DNA of 64,000 nt. It comes from Puffinus mauretanicus (Eukaryota > Chordata > Aves > Procellariiformes > Procellariidae). The position numbers and the translations under genes were made by a program. Each line of letters opens with the position of its first letter. The stretch's first letter is position 1. Below, one piece after another: positions 1 to 13,213 of this stretch. The DNA lies in NCBI GenBank assembly GCA_023333565.1, contig JAJKFH010003165.1, positions 1 to 64,000 of the forward strand. The letters run 5' to 3'. The notes below the pieces were generated by a model. It saw only the letters and a list, made by a program, of their open reading frames with translations, searched no databases and was not told the origin of the DNA.

Positions 1-3000
1 AAAATCCCATTTAGAGAGACTAAATCCCATTGAATATCCCTTTCAAAATTATATTTCTGGAGTCATTCAGTATGGACATTATTTATTTATAAATCACCTT
101 GAATATATAAACTTCATGTAACTTTATAGTGGAATATGTATACCTGAATGAATTGAATATATTACAGATTCTTCAAAACAAAGGCAGTTTCTTTGCTCTA
201 TATCTATACAGAGCTCAGTATTACCAGGACCTGCAAGTTCATTACACAAACATAGTAACAACAGTAGCAGCACCATTAATATTGTATTCCATGAGGTAAA
301 TTGTATTTATTTAAAATTTTATATCTTATAAAATATCATATACTGCATATATCAAATGTTTTAGCAAAGGCTTTAGTAGTAGTAGTTGTAGTTGCATACA
401 TTCCTATATCAGAATTAGAATTCAACAGATTATCATTCCATTTAAATGGAAAAATGCATGTATATCAGAAAACAACACAGGTATATTCTGGCAATTTGAA
501 AAACAACTCAGAAGAAAAATTATGCTGAACATAGTTGATATTGTTATGAATTTGAGCGATCCTGTTCTGAAAACATTGATTCAAGATGTTGTCTTAGATG
601 TCCGTGCTTGTAGAATGTATTCATTTTTGGTTTCTTCTTGTAGTAAAACCAGAATGGGATAAAAGGTATGTGGAGTATTAAGAGTCTGATAACAATCAAT
701 ACAGAGAAGTGAAATGAGTGAAAGAGAAATGTTCAGGAGAAAAGGGAGGGGAGGAGGGGAAGAAGCAAAAGCGAGAGAAAGCTAGAATGACAGATGTATA
801 GTAAAGGAAGAAAACAAAGCCACCAGTATTTATGATAAAGATTTCTGTCTGAAGTTACTTTCAGACATGTTTCAGTAATGTGTTATCCTTCTTATTTGAC
901 TCTTTTCTTAGGCAGCTATTGAAATCTTGCAGATTGTTATTGCCAGGTTTCTAAAACATCTCTCAGGTTTGTCCCAGAGGTTTATGTCTTACTAGTAACC
1001 AATCATTATTCCTCCCACGGAAGATTAGTATTTTTCTTTAGCTTGCATAGAAATCTTACAGTCATCAACTTTGATTTATCCTATTTAAATTGTTTGTGTA
1101 TGGAAGATATTGAAAAAGCATTTTCAAAGTCTCTTAACAACACCGGCACAATAATATCCCCATCAAATCACGCTTGAATTCATATTACTGATATTCAAAA
1201 TTTCCTTGGTACATCTAGTTTAAAAGTAAATAAATTAATATCATAATGGCAGTCATCAGTTTTAAAGTAGAATTATGAACATTTTGTGATATAATACATC
1301 TAAAATATATACCAAACCTGAACAACAGAATCAAAAGCCAAAATGAAATGACTCATGTAGAAATGCTGAGAAACAACAAAGCAACCAATATCCAGAAAGG
1401 AATCCAGGGAAACCACATGGCTTGAAACAAAAGGAAAACAAACTGGCTAATGGAAGGCATGCTGTGCGGAACAAGCAAATACAAACAGCATACAATAATG
1501 TACAGAAATGACTGAAATTGGATATGAAATACAAGAAAAGGATTAATGAGGCAAACAGAAAAATGGGCTCCTGAAGTGCCTAATAATGATAATGAAAGGG
1601 AAGAAGGAAATGGAAGAACAGTATGGCTAAAGCAAATGTGTTGCATAAAGCCCATCGTTCCACTGTTTTTGCGTCGACACTTCCTTTAAAACAAACAGGG
1701 TTTTGTCTGGGGGTCTAATCCGAGACATAAGGCTAAGAAAGCAAAATCTTTGCACCCCGATACTGTTCCATGAAAGGAATCCAAAGGGAATATTGAACTC
1801 TCATTCTGAGAGCACCCACGTTGCAGAAGTTAGTATTTTTATATAGGCATCTTTTAAAGTGGTTTCTATTGACAATGCAGTGTCATGGCATCTGTTTGAC
1901 AAGACAGAAGCGTAACAAGGAGGATGTAGAATAGTAAAAGAAGGCAGATTACAGAGCTGTTGGAAGAAGGAGACTGCCACTAGTCTGTTTTCAACAGCAG
2001 TTTCATTTCCAAACTGGCTCTTAGTAAAAGGGTGTCAAGCACATTTCTCACCAACCCAGACTGCAGAAAAATCTGCAGTCTCCAGAAAAATCAGGAGGCT
2101 CCAGCCGAATGATGGCTGTACAAGGTGTAAGGAATTGACCAAATAGGCCCTGAAAGTTTACAAGTTGTTGGTATGAAAATGATGAACTGATTAATTACAG
2201 AAACTTTAATGGCTTTAAGAGATCAAGAAGAGGTAGGGCAAGAATTTTGGTGAAAAAGTAAGAATTTCAATCAATGATAAAAGGGTTACTGAATCCAGTG
2301 AAAATTTTACACTTAAGTCCCCATTTCTATGGCTCAAATAGAGGACTTTGTCCAGATTTTTTTTTTTAATCAAATTCTAACTTTTTTTTTAGCTGTTCTT
2401 TAAAAATAATGATGTTAGAACTGGTAGCGATATAGATCTGCTGAGCCTATGTTTATTAACATATTGATGTAGATTGATGAAAATGCCAGCACCTTGTGAT
2501 TTTATCTCTTCTTAAAGAGGTACCTCGCATGAACAGCTAGCCAGAAAATGAGGACGTGAGTACTGGTAGAACAGACATTAAAATCCTGAGGACAACAAGG
2601 AAAGGAAGAGGAAGCCTTAGTTTTATTGCAGTTTTGCTACTCTGAAGATTATTCTGAAGGAAAAGCAAACCAGGTGTGTCAGATCACATGGGCATTTCAG
2701 AAGGCTAAAATGCTGTCTGGGAAAAAAAAAGGGTCAAGGTGAAGGCGTCTGCTACGAAGATAAAAGCAGCTGTTCAGGCATGGTCTGAGGGCAAAAGCCT
2801 GTGTCTAAGGAAGGGGAGCAGCATTTTGATACCTGGAGAGTATAGAGTTCCCACCAGAGACCACCTGTGGATGGAAGAAGTGGAACCACCTTCATAAGTC
2901 ATCAATTTTCAGGTAGAACCACAGGACTTCGCTTTTCTTACCCCATAACTGCATCTTGGTATCACCTTTTACCCAGCCATCTCATAGGTATTTGAGACAC

Positions 3001-6000
3001 GATCTATGATCCAGACTGGTCCCTGTCAATAATGGAGAAAAGAATTCAACCTTGTTTTCTTTTAAAAAATTTAGCTATACAGAGACCACAGTGGGAATGG
3101 TTTGTTTCAACTGTAGGACTAATCTGCAGGTATCATCTTGTAACTGCACATGCGAATAGATCATTATATCAATCCATTGTCACAGACAAGTACTAGATGT
3201 GCCATTATCATCGTTGTACCAAACCTAACTTTCATAAGAACAAAGCCCCAAAAAAGTCTGTGTTGCCACTAGCAAAGCCCATGAAAACAGAAAATGCTGG
3301 AATGGAAGAGCTGTTCAATATTGGATGCATTAGTGGAACTAATTTCATGTTTAAATTTCTGACACTTTATTTTAATTCTAGTTGCTTGCTATTATTAATG
3401 GAGATTAAATTTATATATAATATTTGTAACAAACTTTGAGGATCCTTTCATTCAACTTAACCAAATCTATCACTTGCATTCCCTGTCTTTTTCTGTGGAA
3501 ATGCGACATTTTTCGCTAATATCAAACACTCCAAATGCTTTGTTACTTCAAGTAGGCACTATGTATCACTCAGCTGTTCAGTTTTTAATGCAGGCTCATT
3601 ACCATACTCATTATTGTGAATTATGGAAGTTGCCTGGCTGGCCTTCATTAACCATCTGGCACTTAAACACTGATTTGTGTTTATATATAACGTTAATTTT
3701 ACAAAAGCACCTGAACATCCACTGGGAACATGGATTTAATCTGTTTCTTAGTATTTTTGCAAGACTCCAATGATTGTTCAAAAACCATATTTTGCTTAAC
3801 CTTTTTTATTTTATTTACATAAATGGATGACATCACAGAACTATATATATAACATGCAATAACAGAGAAATTTTTTCCCTCCTTCTACTGCCTATTCAGT
3901 AAAGTGGTGGTTTTCTCTGTCTTAGCCAGTGGCTAATTTAAGGAAGCCTTGACCGGGATCAGCTTTTCGGATCATGCTTTTCACAAAGCAGTAGTTTTGG
4001 GCCCAGCACTTTACGGCTTGACTTTACTGCTTTAGATAAGTTTCCAAATTTCTTTTATAAGTTGCTCCTTAAACACTCAGGAAAATATATTTTTAAATGT
4101 ACAATATTTCAGTAATTTCATTCTAGTGCCCACAAGGCACTAGAGTCTAGTCTTAAAGGATCTGAAGGAGAAGTGATGCAGGCTGGATGAAGCTCCTTTC
4201 TCCTTTTGAATTCTGTAAAATTGCTTTTCATTCTAGGTCTTGATCGTTCATAATCTTCAGTGGAAACAAAATTATTTGTAATTACTGCACTGTCATTATC
4301 AAATATATTAAGTCATCAACGTTTCCAAACACCCATTTTAAAATATTTCAAAGATATTTTATAAATACTGTATTATGTTAACAACTTGAAAACTTCTTTT
4401 ATGTCAGAATCACTCTCTAAAACTCTTGGGACATGTATTAACCTCAAATTACAATGTCTGCATCTTCAGCAAAGTCTCCATCTTTCTCACTTGTATATTT
4501 CTTCAAATCATTTGCCTGAGCCTAGAGACTAGTATTTTTTCATAAGCTTTTCCAGCTCAACAGTTACTTTATCTAACTCACAGCCTTTTGTTCCTGTGCT
4601 ATTAAGAAAATTCACTCTAGCATTGACAATGTATATAGTTCCCCCAGGCCAACAAAGCCCCATATGATGAAACTCGGAGATGAATTACTCGTTCTTGAAG
4701 GTTTCCACAAAAGAGCACTGTGAGCAGGTTCTGTGTGACCAAGAAAAGTCACTGATCCATTTAACCCCTTTGCAGCACTGGCTGGTGAACTGAGATACCA
4801 GAGCCCTGTGGTAGAAGATTTATACAGCTAAAGTGGGACTTAGTGTGTGTGGAGGTGTAAGTATCTTGATCTACAACTAGGATTTTGAAAAGTGATTCTA
4901 AATTGCTGTGTGATTCTGGATGAACCTTAAGGTGACATACCTGGTGCTGCCCTTTACAGACCAATCCAGGACAAATCCTCAGAGCCCGTTTCAGAGCACT
5001 CATGTTGTTTTGAAAGGAGCTACGGTGTTTCCTTCTGTTTTCATGTTCAGTTCTATTCTCCCCCTCAAAGGATATAAATACAAATTTTATACCTTTCTTA
5101 AGAGTTTGCTGTGTATAAGCTACTGTGGTTAGAAGAGTCGGAGGGTGGGAAAGCTGCTGAAGTTGTGTCATTGTGCAGCAGAAAACAAGAGAGGACGTGT
5201 GCCATCTTGTGAAAGAGGTAGTTGGAGGACTTAGATGGCAGCATGGCTTCCGGTGTTTTCTCCCAACATGGGTCTTTATCATGGTCCATATATTGTCATG
5301 GGTGAATGCATAGGGTAAACTCTCAATGACACATACTCTTCTCTTCCTGAGGCTGTTCTTAGAAAAGAAAAGAGCCCTACTAAGAGCTTTTAAATAACGA
5401 CTTTCGACCTCCTTGGGAACTGATCCTAGCAGAAGGTGATGTCTCCAAAGGACAGGATTGCATTTGCTTTGGTGACCTCAGCAAACCCTGTAGACCAGCT
5501 CTGTGTGGTACGCCGAACAGTTTGTCCCACGTTGTCCCGTGTGCCATTCAAGATGTTAATGCATAACGTTAACTGAATTCTGTCCTCCATTCCTGGGCCA
5601 AGCAGCTAATCCAGCTTTTGCTTGGCTGTGTTACTAGCAGTAAGGGGGTTTCTTCTTCCCTCCTGCAAACGTTTTTTCCCTCACACCTATGAGAGGCATG
5701 TGGTTTTAGAGCAGAACGCTGTCCAACAGGAACAAAGAGAGAGTGTGAAGCTACCAGCATAGTAACCTGGTTATAATGCTGTGTCAAAGAGCAGTAGTAC
5801 AATAGTAAATCATAGACTTAGTATAGATGAAAATCAGGTAAATTCTGTATTGTCCAGATTTAAAGCAGATAAACTCCACTTCCTGCATTTCCCCTGAACT
5901 GTGCTATCAAGCAGATATATTGACCGTTCTTCTGCTGGGAACACGCAGTTTATCTAGAAAGTTCCTGATTATTTTTGCCTGGGCCTACAAGTTAAATGAA

Positions 6001-6529
6001 ATAGATATTCAAATGTAAGGCTGACATAGCCAGACTATCAGTACTATCAATGAAGCTGACAGTAAACTAATCTTAATATAATTAAACTGTATGCTGCAGA
6101 CGTCCTACAAAAGCTTCCTTTTAAATTGAATTACCATTGAGATGTTCCATCAGCAGCATCAGTGGTCTCAGCAGGTATGGCCTCTTAACTAGGATTGGGA
6201 CCCTTATGCAAGTATCATTATGCAAGGGTGAATTATAAGACTTGTGAGAATCTGTGAACAAACCCTTGGTCTTCTGACACTTGGTAAAGCTGTCTAGGAC
6301 TCTGAGCACCTCAGCAAGGCATAATATTCACTATCCTCACCAAAACTGCCCAGGAGTTTGTTCTTAATAAGTAGGAAAGGGAGAAAGCATTCTACAAAAT
6401 GTGTGTGAGCCTGTTCACAGTTTGAGAACAAAGCTCTACATGTTTTCCAGGCATGGGATTGACAAAATCCAAGCCCTAGTCTTTAATCTTCTCTTTCTAG
6501 TAAAATAAAGCAAATACACTAGAAACAAT
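1..6529. other. AT-rich non-coding stretch, no gene recognised
   Basis: I see no coding exon, RNA gene or recognisable transposable element here. Open frames are short (the longest is 173 codons, minus strand, 4761-5282), have no family resemblance and overlap frames on the other strand. The only notable composition is a purine-rich run near 714-790. Ancient, highly decayed repeats could be present and would need a profile search to see. Confidence 0.6.
736..763 (+). repeat. Purine-only G-rich tract
   Basis: A run of A and G with three clusters of three or four G (745-759) lies inside a wider purine-rich stretch from about 714 to 790. Such tracts can form two-layer or bulged quadruplex or triplex structures, but only three full G3 runs are present, so a canonical quadruplex is not complete. 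Probably simple low-complexity sequence. Confidence 0.6.
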
Positions 6530-6565
6530 TTCTTTGTGCAGACACCTCCTGCTTCTGAGGCACTT

Positions 6566-6756
6566 TCTGCGTTGCTTTCTGTCTTGCGCTCTGCGGTACG
6601 AAGTCCCCCGGAGGCTGTTGAACAGAGGGCTGCTGCTGCCGACCCCGGGCGGAGGTGGGCAGCCCCTGCGGAGCTGTTGGCGAAATACCCTTGCGCGACT
6701 CTGCTCTTACGCCCTGCTCTAGCTGGCTGCTTCTGGCCCCCGTTAGAGGTCCAGGC
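6566..6756. other. Compact CpG-rich patch
   Basis: By my count about 15 CpG dinucleotides fall within roughly 190 bases, while the flanking kilobases have very few. A high G+C stretch of this kind in an AT-rich vertebrate context resembles a very small CpG island, a GC-rich exon, or a fragment of a GC-rich retroelement. Both strands stay open across it (97 codons plus strand from 6536, 101 codons minus strand from 6824). That is expected from GC-rich DNA and does not by itself argue for coding. I recognise no protein family in either frame, and no TATA or splice pattern settles the orientation. Confidence 0.45.
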
Positions 6757-9700
6757 GGGCAGCTGGCTTGGTCCCTTAGGGCTTGATTTTTATGTCCTCC
6801 TGTGCTTTCTCCATACACAAACAAACTAGCCTCATTCCTTATTTAAATAACATAATTTTAACTAATGCTTTCATCACCTCCTTTCTCATTTTGAGTTCCC
6901 ACTTGTTAAATTTTACTGATAGTAGGAATAGCACAAAGAGCACGCTTTCTGGATTCACTGTTTGTATGACAATTATCTTACTTAAAATAAGGCTGTAGGT
7001 GACCAGTTCATTGCAATAAACGGAATAGATTTCTATTCATAATAACACCTAATAATTTTTGAGCAATTTTCATTATTTGTCAGCCCTTGTTCTGCCTTCA
7101 GATTCTCAGAAGTCAACACTTCAAATAAAGGATTTCTGCTCTTTGCTGTACTAACACATACAATTAAGCTTAGAGGCTAATAGGTCTTCAGATTGTGATA
7201 GGATCAATTAGCCATGCTATTCCCTTGGGTAAATTGCCAGAATGATAGAAGCACAATGACAGAAAACAGAAAATTGTTTGCTTAAATGAAACTGCGCTTC
7301 TCCATCTTGTATTATTATTATCAGTGGTAGTACTAGTTGTGGAGTAGTAGGAGTAAACATTGTAGGAGTAGGTGTATTTAATAACAATAGAAAAATCAGC
7401 TTGTATGTAATCAGTATGTACTGACATGTGCTTTCAAACCAGCGCACAAGCTAACCTATAACGAGGATTTCCACAACACTGTCTGTTACTTTCTTTCTCT
7501 TAAATCAACACTCATTACTTCCTGAATCTTCTGAAATATAGTGTGAATTTTCATATAATCAGAACTGAACAATTATTAATTTAAGCACCTTTGAAACATG
7601 AATTGCCATTTAGAGTAACTATACTGTTTTCCAAAGAATTAAGCCCCTAATGTAGGCATATATAGAACTTTCAATTACATTTTATAGTGCCTATTGCAAA
7701 CCATTTTGTTCTAGCAGAAAATCACATTTGAATTGTACTGTCACTTTTATTGATCTTTATTGCTTTAGTCACTGCTGCCATAGCCTCTCTACCTTGTTCA
7801 ACAGAATATATCAGTGTAGCCCTTTTCTTTGAAAGAAGACATATTTTATCAGAGGTTAAGGCTGTCTTTGTGTAAACAGTTGTTACTACTGCTGTAAAAC
7901 TTGGCTATTTGGAGGCTGACCAGTTGTTCACATATTTGATCTGAAGCAATATGCATACATTTTCCAGGAAACATTGTTATTGCATGGATAAACTTCAAAT
8001 TAATTTCACTATTATTCTGTGCAGCTGCACATTGTGATTAGGTGGCAGAAGCCAGTAATCACTGGCTCAACACTGCTCCGTATTTTGGAGTATCTCTTTT
8101 TGGGAGTATTTGAGAGCGCCATTACAGCAGACATTTTTGTGGAGATATACTTTTGAGTAGGTGCCTTAGTCATTGCCTCGATTGTGGGTTTGTACAATGC
8201 ATTGTGTGCTGTCTTCAGCCTGCAAGTTCCTGGAGAACGGCTATTTATTTTGAGTATTTTATGTATACAATGGTAAAGCAGCAATGTCTGGAGGACAGCA
8301 GTATTACCACTGCTGAGTGAGATTTGCCTTAGGGTAATTACCTATGTGTTCTTCTTTTTGGATGCTACTTGCTCTGCTTAATCTTGCATTGCTTGCCAAC
8401 TTGAGGTGAAAGTACTGTTAAGACTAAGTGTCATGTTGCATAGTCTCTGTGCTGGCTCTGCAGACTTCCCAGTGAGTCAGAAGAGCTGTCTGTCAGCGGT
8501 TTAAAATGTTGTCTTGGCCTTATCATGGCACCACTAGCTTTTTCTTACATTCCAAATGGACATCAAACTGTTCAAAGTCAGGGGATCAGCTTCTGCCTCC
8601 ATCTGTGAACATACCTGAAAATAAATCAACCAAGAATTGCACTGGACTGCAGAAGTGCACTGTACAAGGAGCAGTCTGGACCAGGTTGTCTGTAGGAAGG
8701 AGCTACAGATTCATTTGAGTTACAGGTAAATAGTCATCAGAGCAAGAATATATGTCAAAACTTGCACTGCTTTCCTCGCCTTTACCTATTCAATGAAATA
8801 TATATATGTATGTGGTAATCCATTTTTAATCTAGTATTCCTTTCATGTTCCTGAGTGTAATATGATTGTAGCAGGCATTGCTATCTTCATAAAAAAGATT
8901 CCTTCTTTTTTGGAAGTTTTGCAAATTACATACATATATTTAATGTACTTCATCATTATACTATATAAGTTTTTCATCAAATACAGGGCCAGCTGAAAGT
9001 AAATTGCATCAGAAAACTTTCTGTAATTACACAGTATATTTAGATATGTCATACATTATAAAATAAATTACTCCCCTTGCAGCTCAGTAGATTGGACTGG
9101 CCTTTAGGTTTCATTTAAAATGATCCAAAACACTGGTAATTAACTTGTGAAGCCAGTCCGTGAATATACATTTGGTAGTATCTGCTATTTTGAGGAGGCA
9201 GATTTAAAGGGAAGAGAGCACAGAAAAGGGCAGATTCATTTTTCTGTCATGTTTTGATAGCCCAGAATATCTAAGGAGGTTGCTTTTGTATATGGACAAA
9301 TACACTTACACTTAAGAAACGCTGCCATATGGATACTGAATAGTTGAGAAAGGACGTCTGGTGATGCACTATTTTAAAAGATTAATAATTATTTTTCCTA
9401 CCAGTGCTAGCTCATAGTGGTGATATGAGAAACCAATTTTCAAAATCTCCTGTAAATTTCTGAAGTTTAGCATTTACTTTCAAAAGTGTACTTCTTGAAT
9501 TTTTCTTCTGGAAAAAAAATGTCATGGGTGCCAATATCCTATATTTTAATACCCCTCCCATCCCCTCTCTTGCCCAGTATATCTGTCTGAAAGCTAGATT
9601 CTGTGAGGTACAGAATATGGTGCCCAGCCACCAACAAAATACTTAAACATATACTCAGCTGTCACTGAAGCTGGTGGCACTTAGAGGTGTTTAAGTCCTT

Positions 9701-10704
9701 TGCCAAGAAGGGAGCTTTGCAGAAATAGGACTCATATGCAGTGTTGTTAAGGAGTTTGTTCCAACTTTTACTTATTCAAGAAGTTTTATTTATTCACTCT
9801 ATTGTCTACCCTCCTGCAATAAAGTCATTAAAACTTGCTTTAAATTGTTGTTCAAGTAACGATATGAGCTGAAAAAAAAGCAAGAGCTACACCCACTCTG
9901 AAGAGCATAAGTGCTAATTAGAAAACTTTGCAACTTTGACTGAAAATGGTGTAAACCAAATTAAAAAAGAGAAATTGCCACCGAACTTGGGCATTTTCTG
10001 TGTGGACAGCTGTCAGTGGCAGTGAATCCAAAACATACGAACAAACTGATGGTTGTGGTGAAATACACATGACTGAGGAGAGCGCAGATAAGCAAGCTGA
10101 TCTACATTTACTCTGAGACATTTAACAAAGTAAAATCTTCAGTCCTCTTACTCTCTTCTTTGCTGAATAAGGAGTAAATCAGATTTCAGTGATGATCCTG
10201 AGAGGAAAACAGTGGGGTTGTTTGTTGAAAAATTTCCATCTGAACTGAAACCATGGGTATAGAGAAAAGAAAGAGGTAGGTGTGGGAAAAGCTCTGGTTA
10301 CTTGTTACCCAAGGAAAACAGCTCACTGGATGTGATGTGGAAGGTAATCTACTTCATGAGGGAAAGTTAAACAGTAATTTATTTGCCACAAGTTGGAAAG
10401 AAAATAGTACTGGAATACACTTTTGTCCTGGACCACTGAACTATAACAGTGTGCTGAAGCCAGTGAGTCAATATAGCCTAGAAAATAAAATATTGTAATT
10501 TTATTGGACTGAAAATTACCAACTCAGTAGAGCCCCTGGTCTTACGATGCATTAGAATTTCTCCCAAAAGCCACCACCAGCTGCTCACCCTTATCAGGGC
10601 CCTGCTACCAAAGACCTCTCTCTCCCCTTGTCTTCAAGTACTAATGGCCATCACACCTTTTCCCCTGCTAATAATAAGCTTCTTTGCTCTTTTATATAAG
10701 CAAG

Positions 10705-10738
10705 CTCTCTTTTTTCCCCTCCTCTTTTTCCCTCTTCC
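10705..10738 (+). repeat. Polypyrimidine tract
   Basis: An uninterrupted 34-base C/T run, purine-only on the other strand. Such tracts can adopt H-DNA when mirror-symmetric. Symmetry here is only partial, so this is best read as simple low-complexity DNA. Confidence 0.7.
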
Positions 10739-12502
10739 GGTTTTATAACTGCGTGAAAGATTTCGTTTAAAGTCATAGCAATTGTTCCCAGCCTGAAGAG
10801 AAACCTGATGTTTCTCTTTTAGACTTGAAGAATGGATTGCATGTCTGATAGCCTGCTTTCTTCCGACAGTATCAGTTAGTATAATATGGGATGTAACCTC
10901 TCCCAGCAATCCTTTTCTCATTCTGGTCCACAGGGACTTTAAAATTCATTCAAGTACACTTGCTGAATTATGAGCACTGTGCCTGTAAGACACAGATGGA
11001 CACTTGCATTGTTTGTTTGTAGAATTATTGCTGTATCTAACAGCAGTCATTCACTGGGCAGACACTATCTAGACTGACAGATGAAAAAGCTTAAAAAAAT
11101 TACAGGGACATTAATATTGTCATGGGCAGCAAGTGCCTGTCAGCTTACTGTGTTTGGAGACGTGTTGCTAAAAATTGGCCAACATGGGAATCATAAAGCC
11201 ATTTTGCCATGTAAACCAGAGATAAACCACTGCAAACAGATTTTTATGTTTATCAGTCACACATCTGTTATAAAACATGGACATCTTAAATGTGGCTAAT
11301 CAATACAGTATTATTTGTACATAGCTTATGTTTTTAAGAGTCCTGCATAATACAAAAGTTAGTAGCCTAATTATTTCTAAAAATACAATATTACAAAGCC
11401 TGCACTTCATGTAAACCTATTTTAAAACAAAAACAAAAAACAAAACCAACCACAATAATAAACATCCTGATATAGTTTTACTGTCAGACAAGAACTAAAG
11501 GTTCAAAAAGGAAAAATAGATTTAAACATGACCTCCCTGTTGTAGCTAGATACATTCTATAACTACATTCAGGGCTCTTGCGTTTAATAGCCAACAAGCT
11601 ATGTACACTGTTTTCTGTAAGAGTAGCTCATTACATGAGTGATTGCTCCAGTTACAAGCTACAGAAAGTCATGGCCACAGTTTTTTCTTTCTGCTTCTTA
11701 GTGGAAAATCCTATTCTATTGGTCTATTCCTGGAAGCACTTATTCCACAATGTTTTAATTCTATAGTAATTGAAAGGAAAGCAGAGGTCTTGTGTCACGC
11801 CCTTCACTTCTCGTATTTCTTGTTTGAGGGTAACGGTTTCTGTTAAAAGCTAAGTTTCTTTTTATTTTCTTCTGTTAATCATAATCTGAATAGCATTGCA
11901 CTTAATGGCACCCTGAAAGCCTGCTGGCTAAGAGTTCCCCTTCTCTACTGTATTTTAATGTCAGTCTGTATGGTTACTTTTCCATGAATGTGCATAGAAC
12001 TCAAATATTTGCACATGCAAATCTAGTAAATCTGGTAGCTGCCTGAGCAAACACGAGCACACTATTGAAACTTCCCATGAGTTTTTTTTAGAAAATCTGC
12101 CATAAGAATCTGATTCAAGGTCTAATTTTATCTGACAAAATAATTAAAGTCCATGAAAACCAAAACCCAACACTGTTTCTATGCTTATTTAATGGTTGTA
12201 TTGGTAGGTATTTGCCATTCTACTATTTAGTATGCATTTATAATGATTATTTATTATGTATTTGTACCAGCCCCATTCCAGGAGCCCTGCATGTAGCATT
12301 GCTCTTTTCTCACCCCCACCTCTGATCTCTCTATCTGTCTTCTCCAGCTGCCCTGAGCCTTCCTGTCCTACACTGCCATTCTCTTTCCCCAGGATACACC
12401 TCACCTGTGGAAAGCTTTTTATTCTCCTTCCATTTACAGGAAGGAAGAGAGGAAGTAGTGTAGAAGTTCAGGACTGCACTTGTCATTTTCATGAAAGTAT
12501 TT

Positions 12503-12572
12503 ACTCCTTTTCCTTCTCCTTCCCCTACACCTCTCTGCTCTCCCTCTCTCCCCCCAACCCTCCTCTTCTGCT
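12503..12572 (+). repeat. CT-rich low-complexity stretch
   Basis: About 70 bases dominated by C and T, ending just before a CTGTAG at 12571-12576. The arrangement superficially resembles a splice acceptor, but no open, conserved-looking exon follows. The T-run at about 12,600-12,612 belongs to the same low-complexity neighbourhood. Confidence 0.6.
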
Positions 12573-13179
12573 GTAGGGTGGAAACTACACTAACCAGTTC
12601 TTTTTTTTTTTTCCTGGGTACGTGTGCTCTCTGTCGATGAAGAACCTGGATACTTTTAAAAGCTTTGGACATAAGGAGGAAAAGAAGACAGTAACATTGT
12701 GTGCCTAATTGATCAATATGCATTGTTGTTTAGGCTCGTAGCCAAAGATGCTATTAATATTAGTCCTATTACAGAAATACTGGAGCTTCTGAAGCACCCT
12801 GCGGAAAAGTGCCGTATTCTCAAACAGTGGGACCTGCAAGACTTGTGAGCCATTGTATGGTCTGAACGGATAAACAGTACAGATTCTGGGTGATAAAGGT
12901 GACATGATATTTTATGTACTGCAGTGAGGAATGACACATTTTTAACATCTTACAATTCCTCAAGGCTAACTCCCTACCAGTGATAGTCTCTGTGTGTGAC
13001 ATAACCAATTTTCTTTCCGGTAGATAGAAAACCTTGCAGTTATGAGTAATGAATTCCTGCTATTGGATAATAACTACTCCCTACACTAATTTGTTAGCAT
13101 CAATGTCCATGGAACAAGTTCCTTGCTGGTATGGGCAGGTGGGGGGGAACACAGAGGGGAGGAGGAAGGTGATGCTCTG

Positions 13180-13213
13180 CGTGTGCGTGTGTGTGCGTGT
13201 GCGTGTGTGTGTC
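13180..13213 (+). repeat. (TG)n/(CG)n microsatellite
   Basis: A GT-alternating run with several GC interruptions follows a short G-run at 13141-13147 and a purine-rich stretch. The alternating purine-pyrimidine pattern is typical of a CA/TG microsatellite and can form Z-DNA. The interruptions suggest it is not very mutable. Confidence 0.85.

Larger units (their letters stand above)
6830..13135. other. AT-rich non-coding stretch, no gene recognised
   Basis: Nothing beyond low-complexity tracts is recognisable. Small frames occur on both strands, none above 130 codons and none with a domain I know. The only structured pieces are the polypyrimidine tract near 10.7 kb and the CT-rich run at 12.50-12.57 kb, both listed separately. 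Confidence 0.55.

Noticed and set aside
4761..5282. 173-codon minus-strand frame
   Set aside because: No recognisable family, no splice context, and it overlaps open frames on the other strand (4920-5132).
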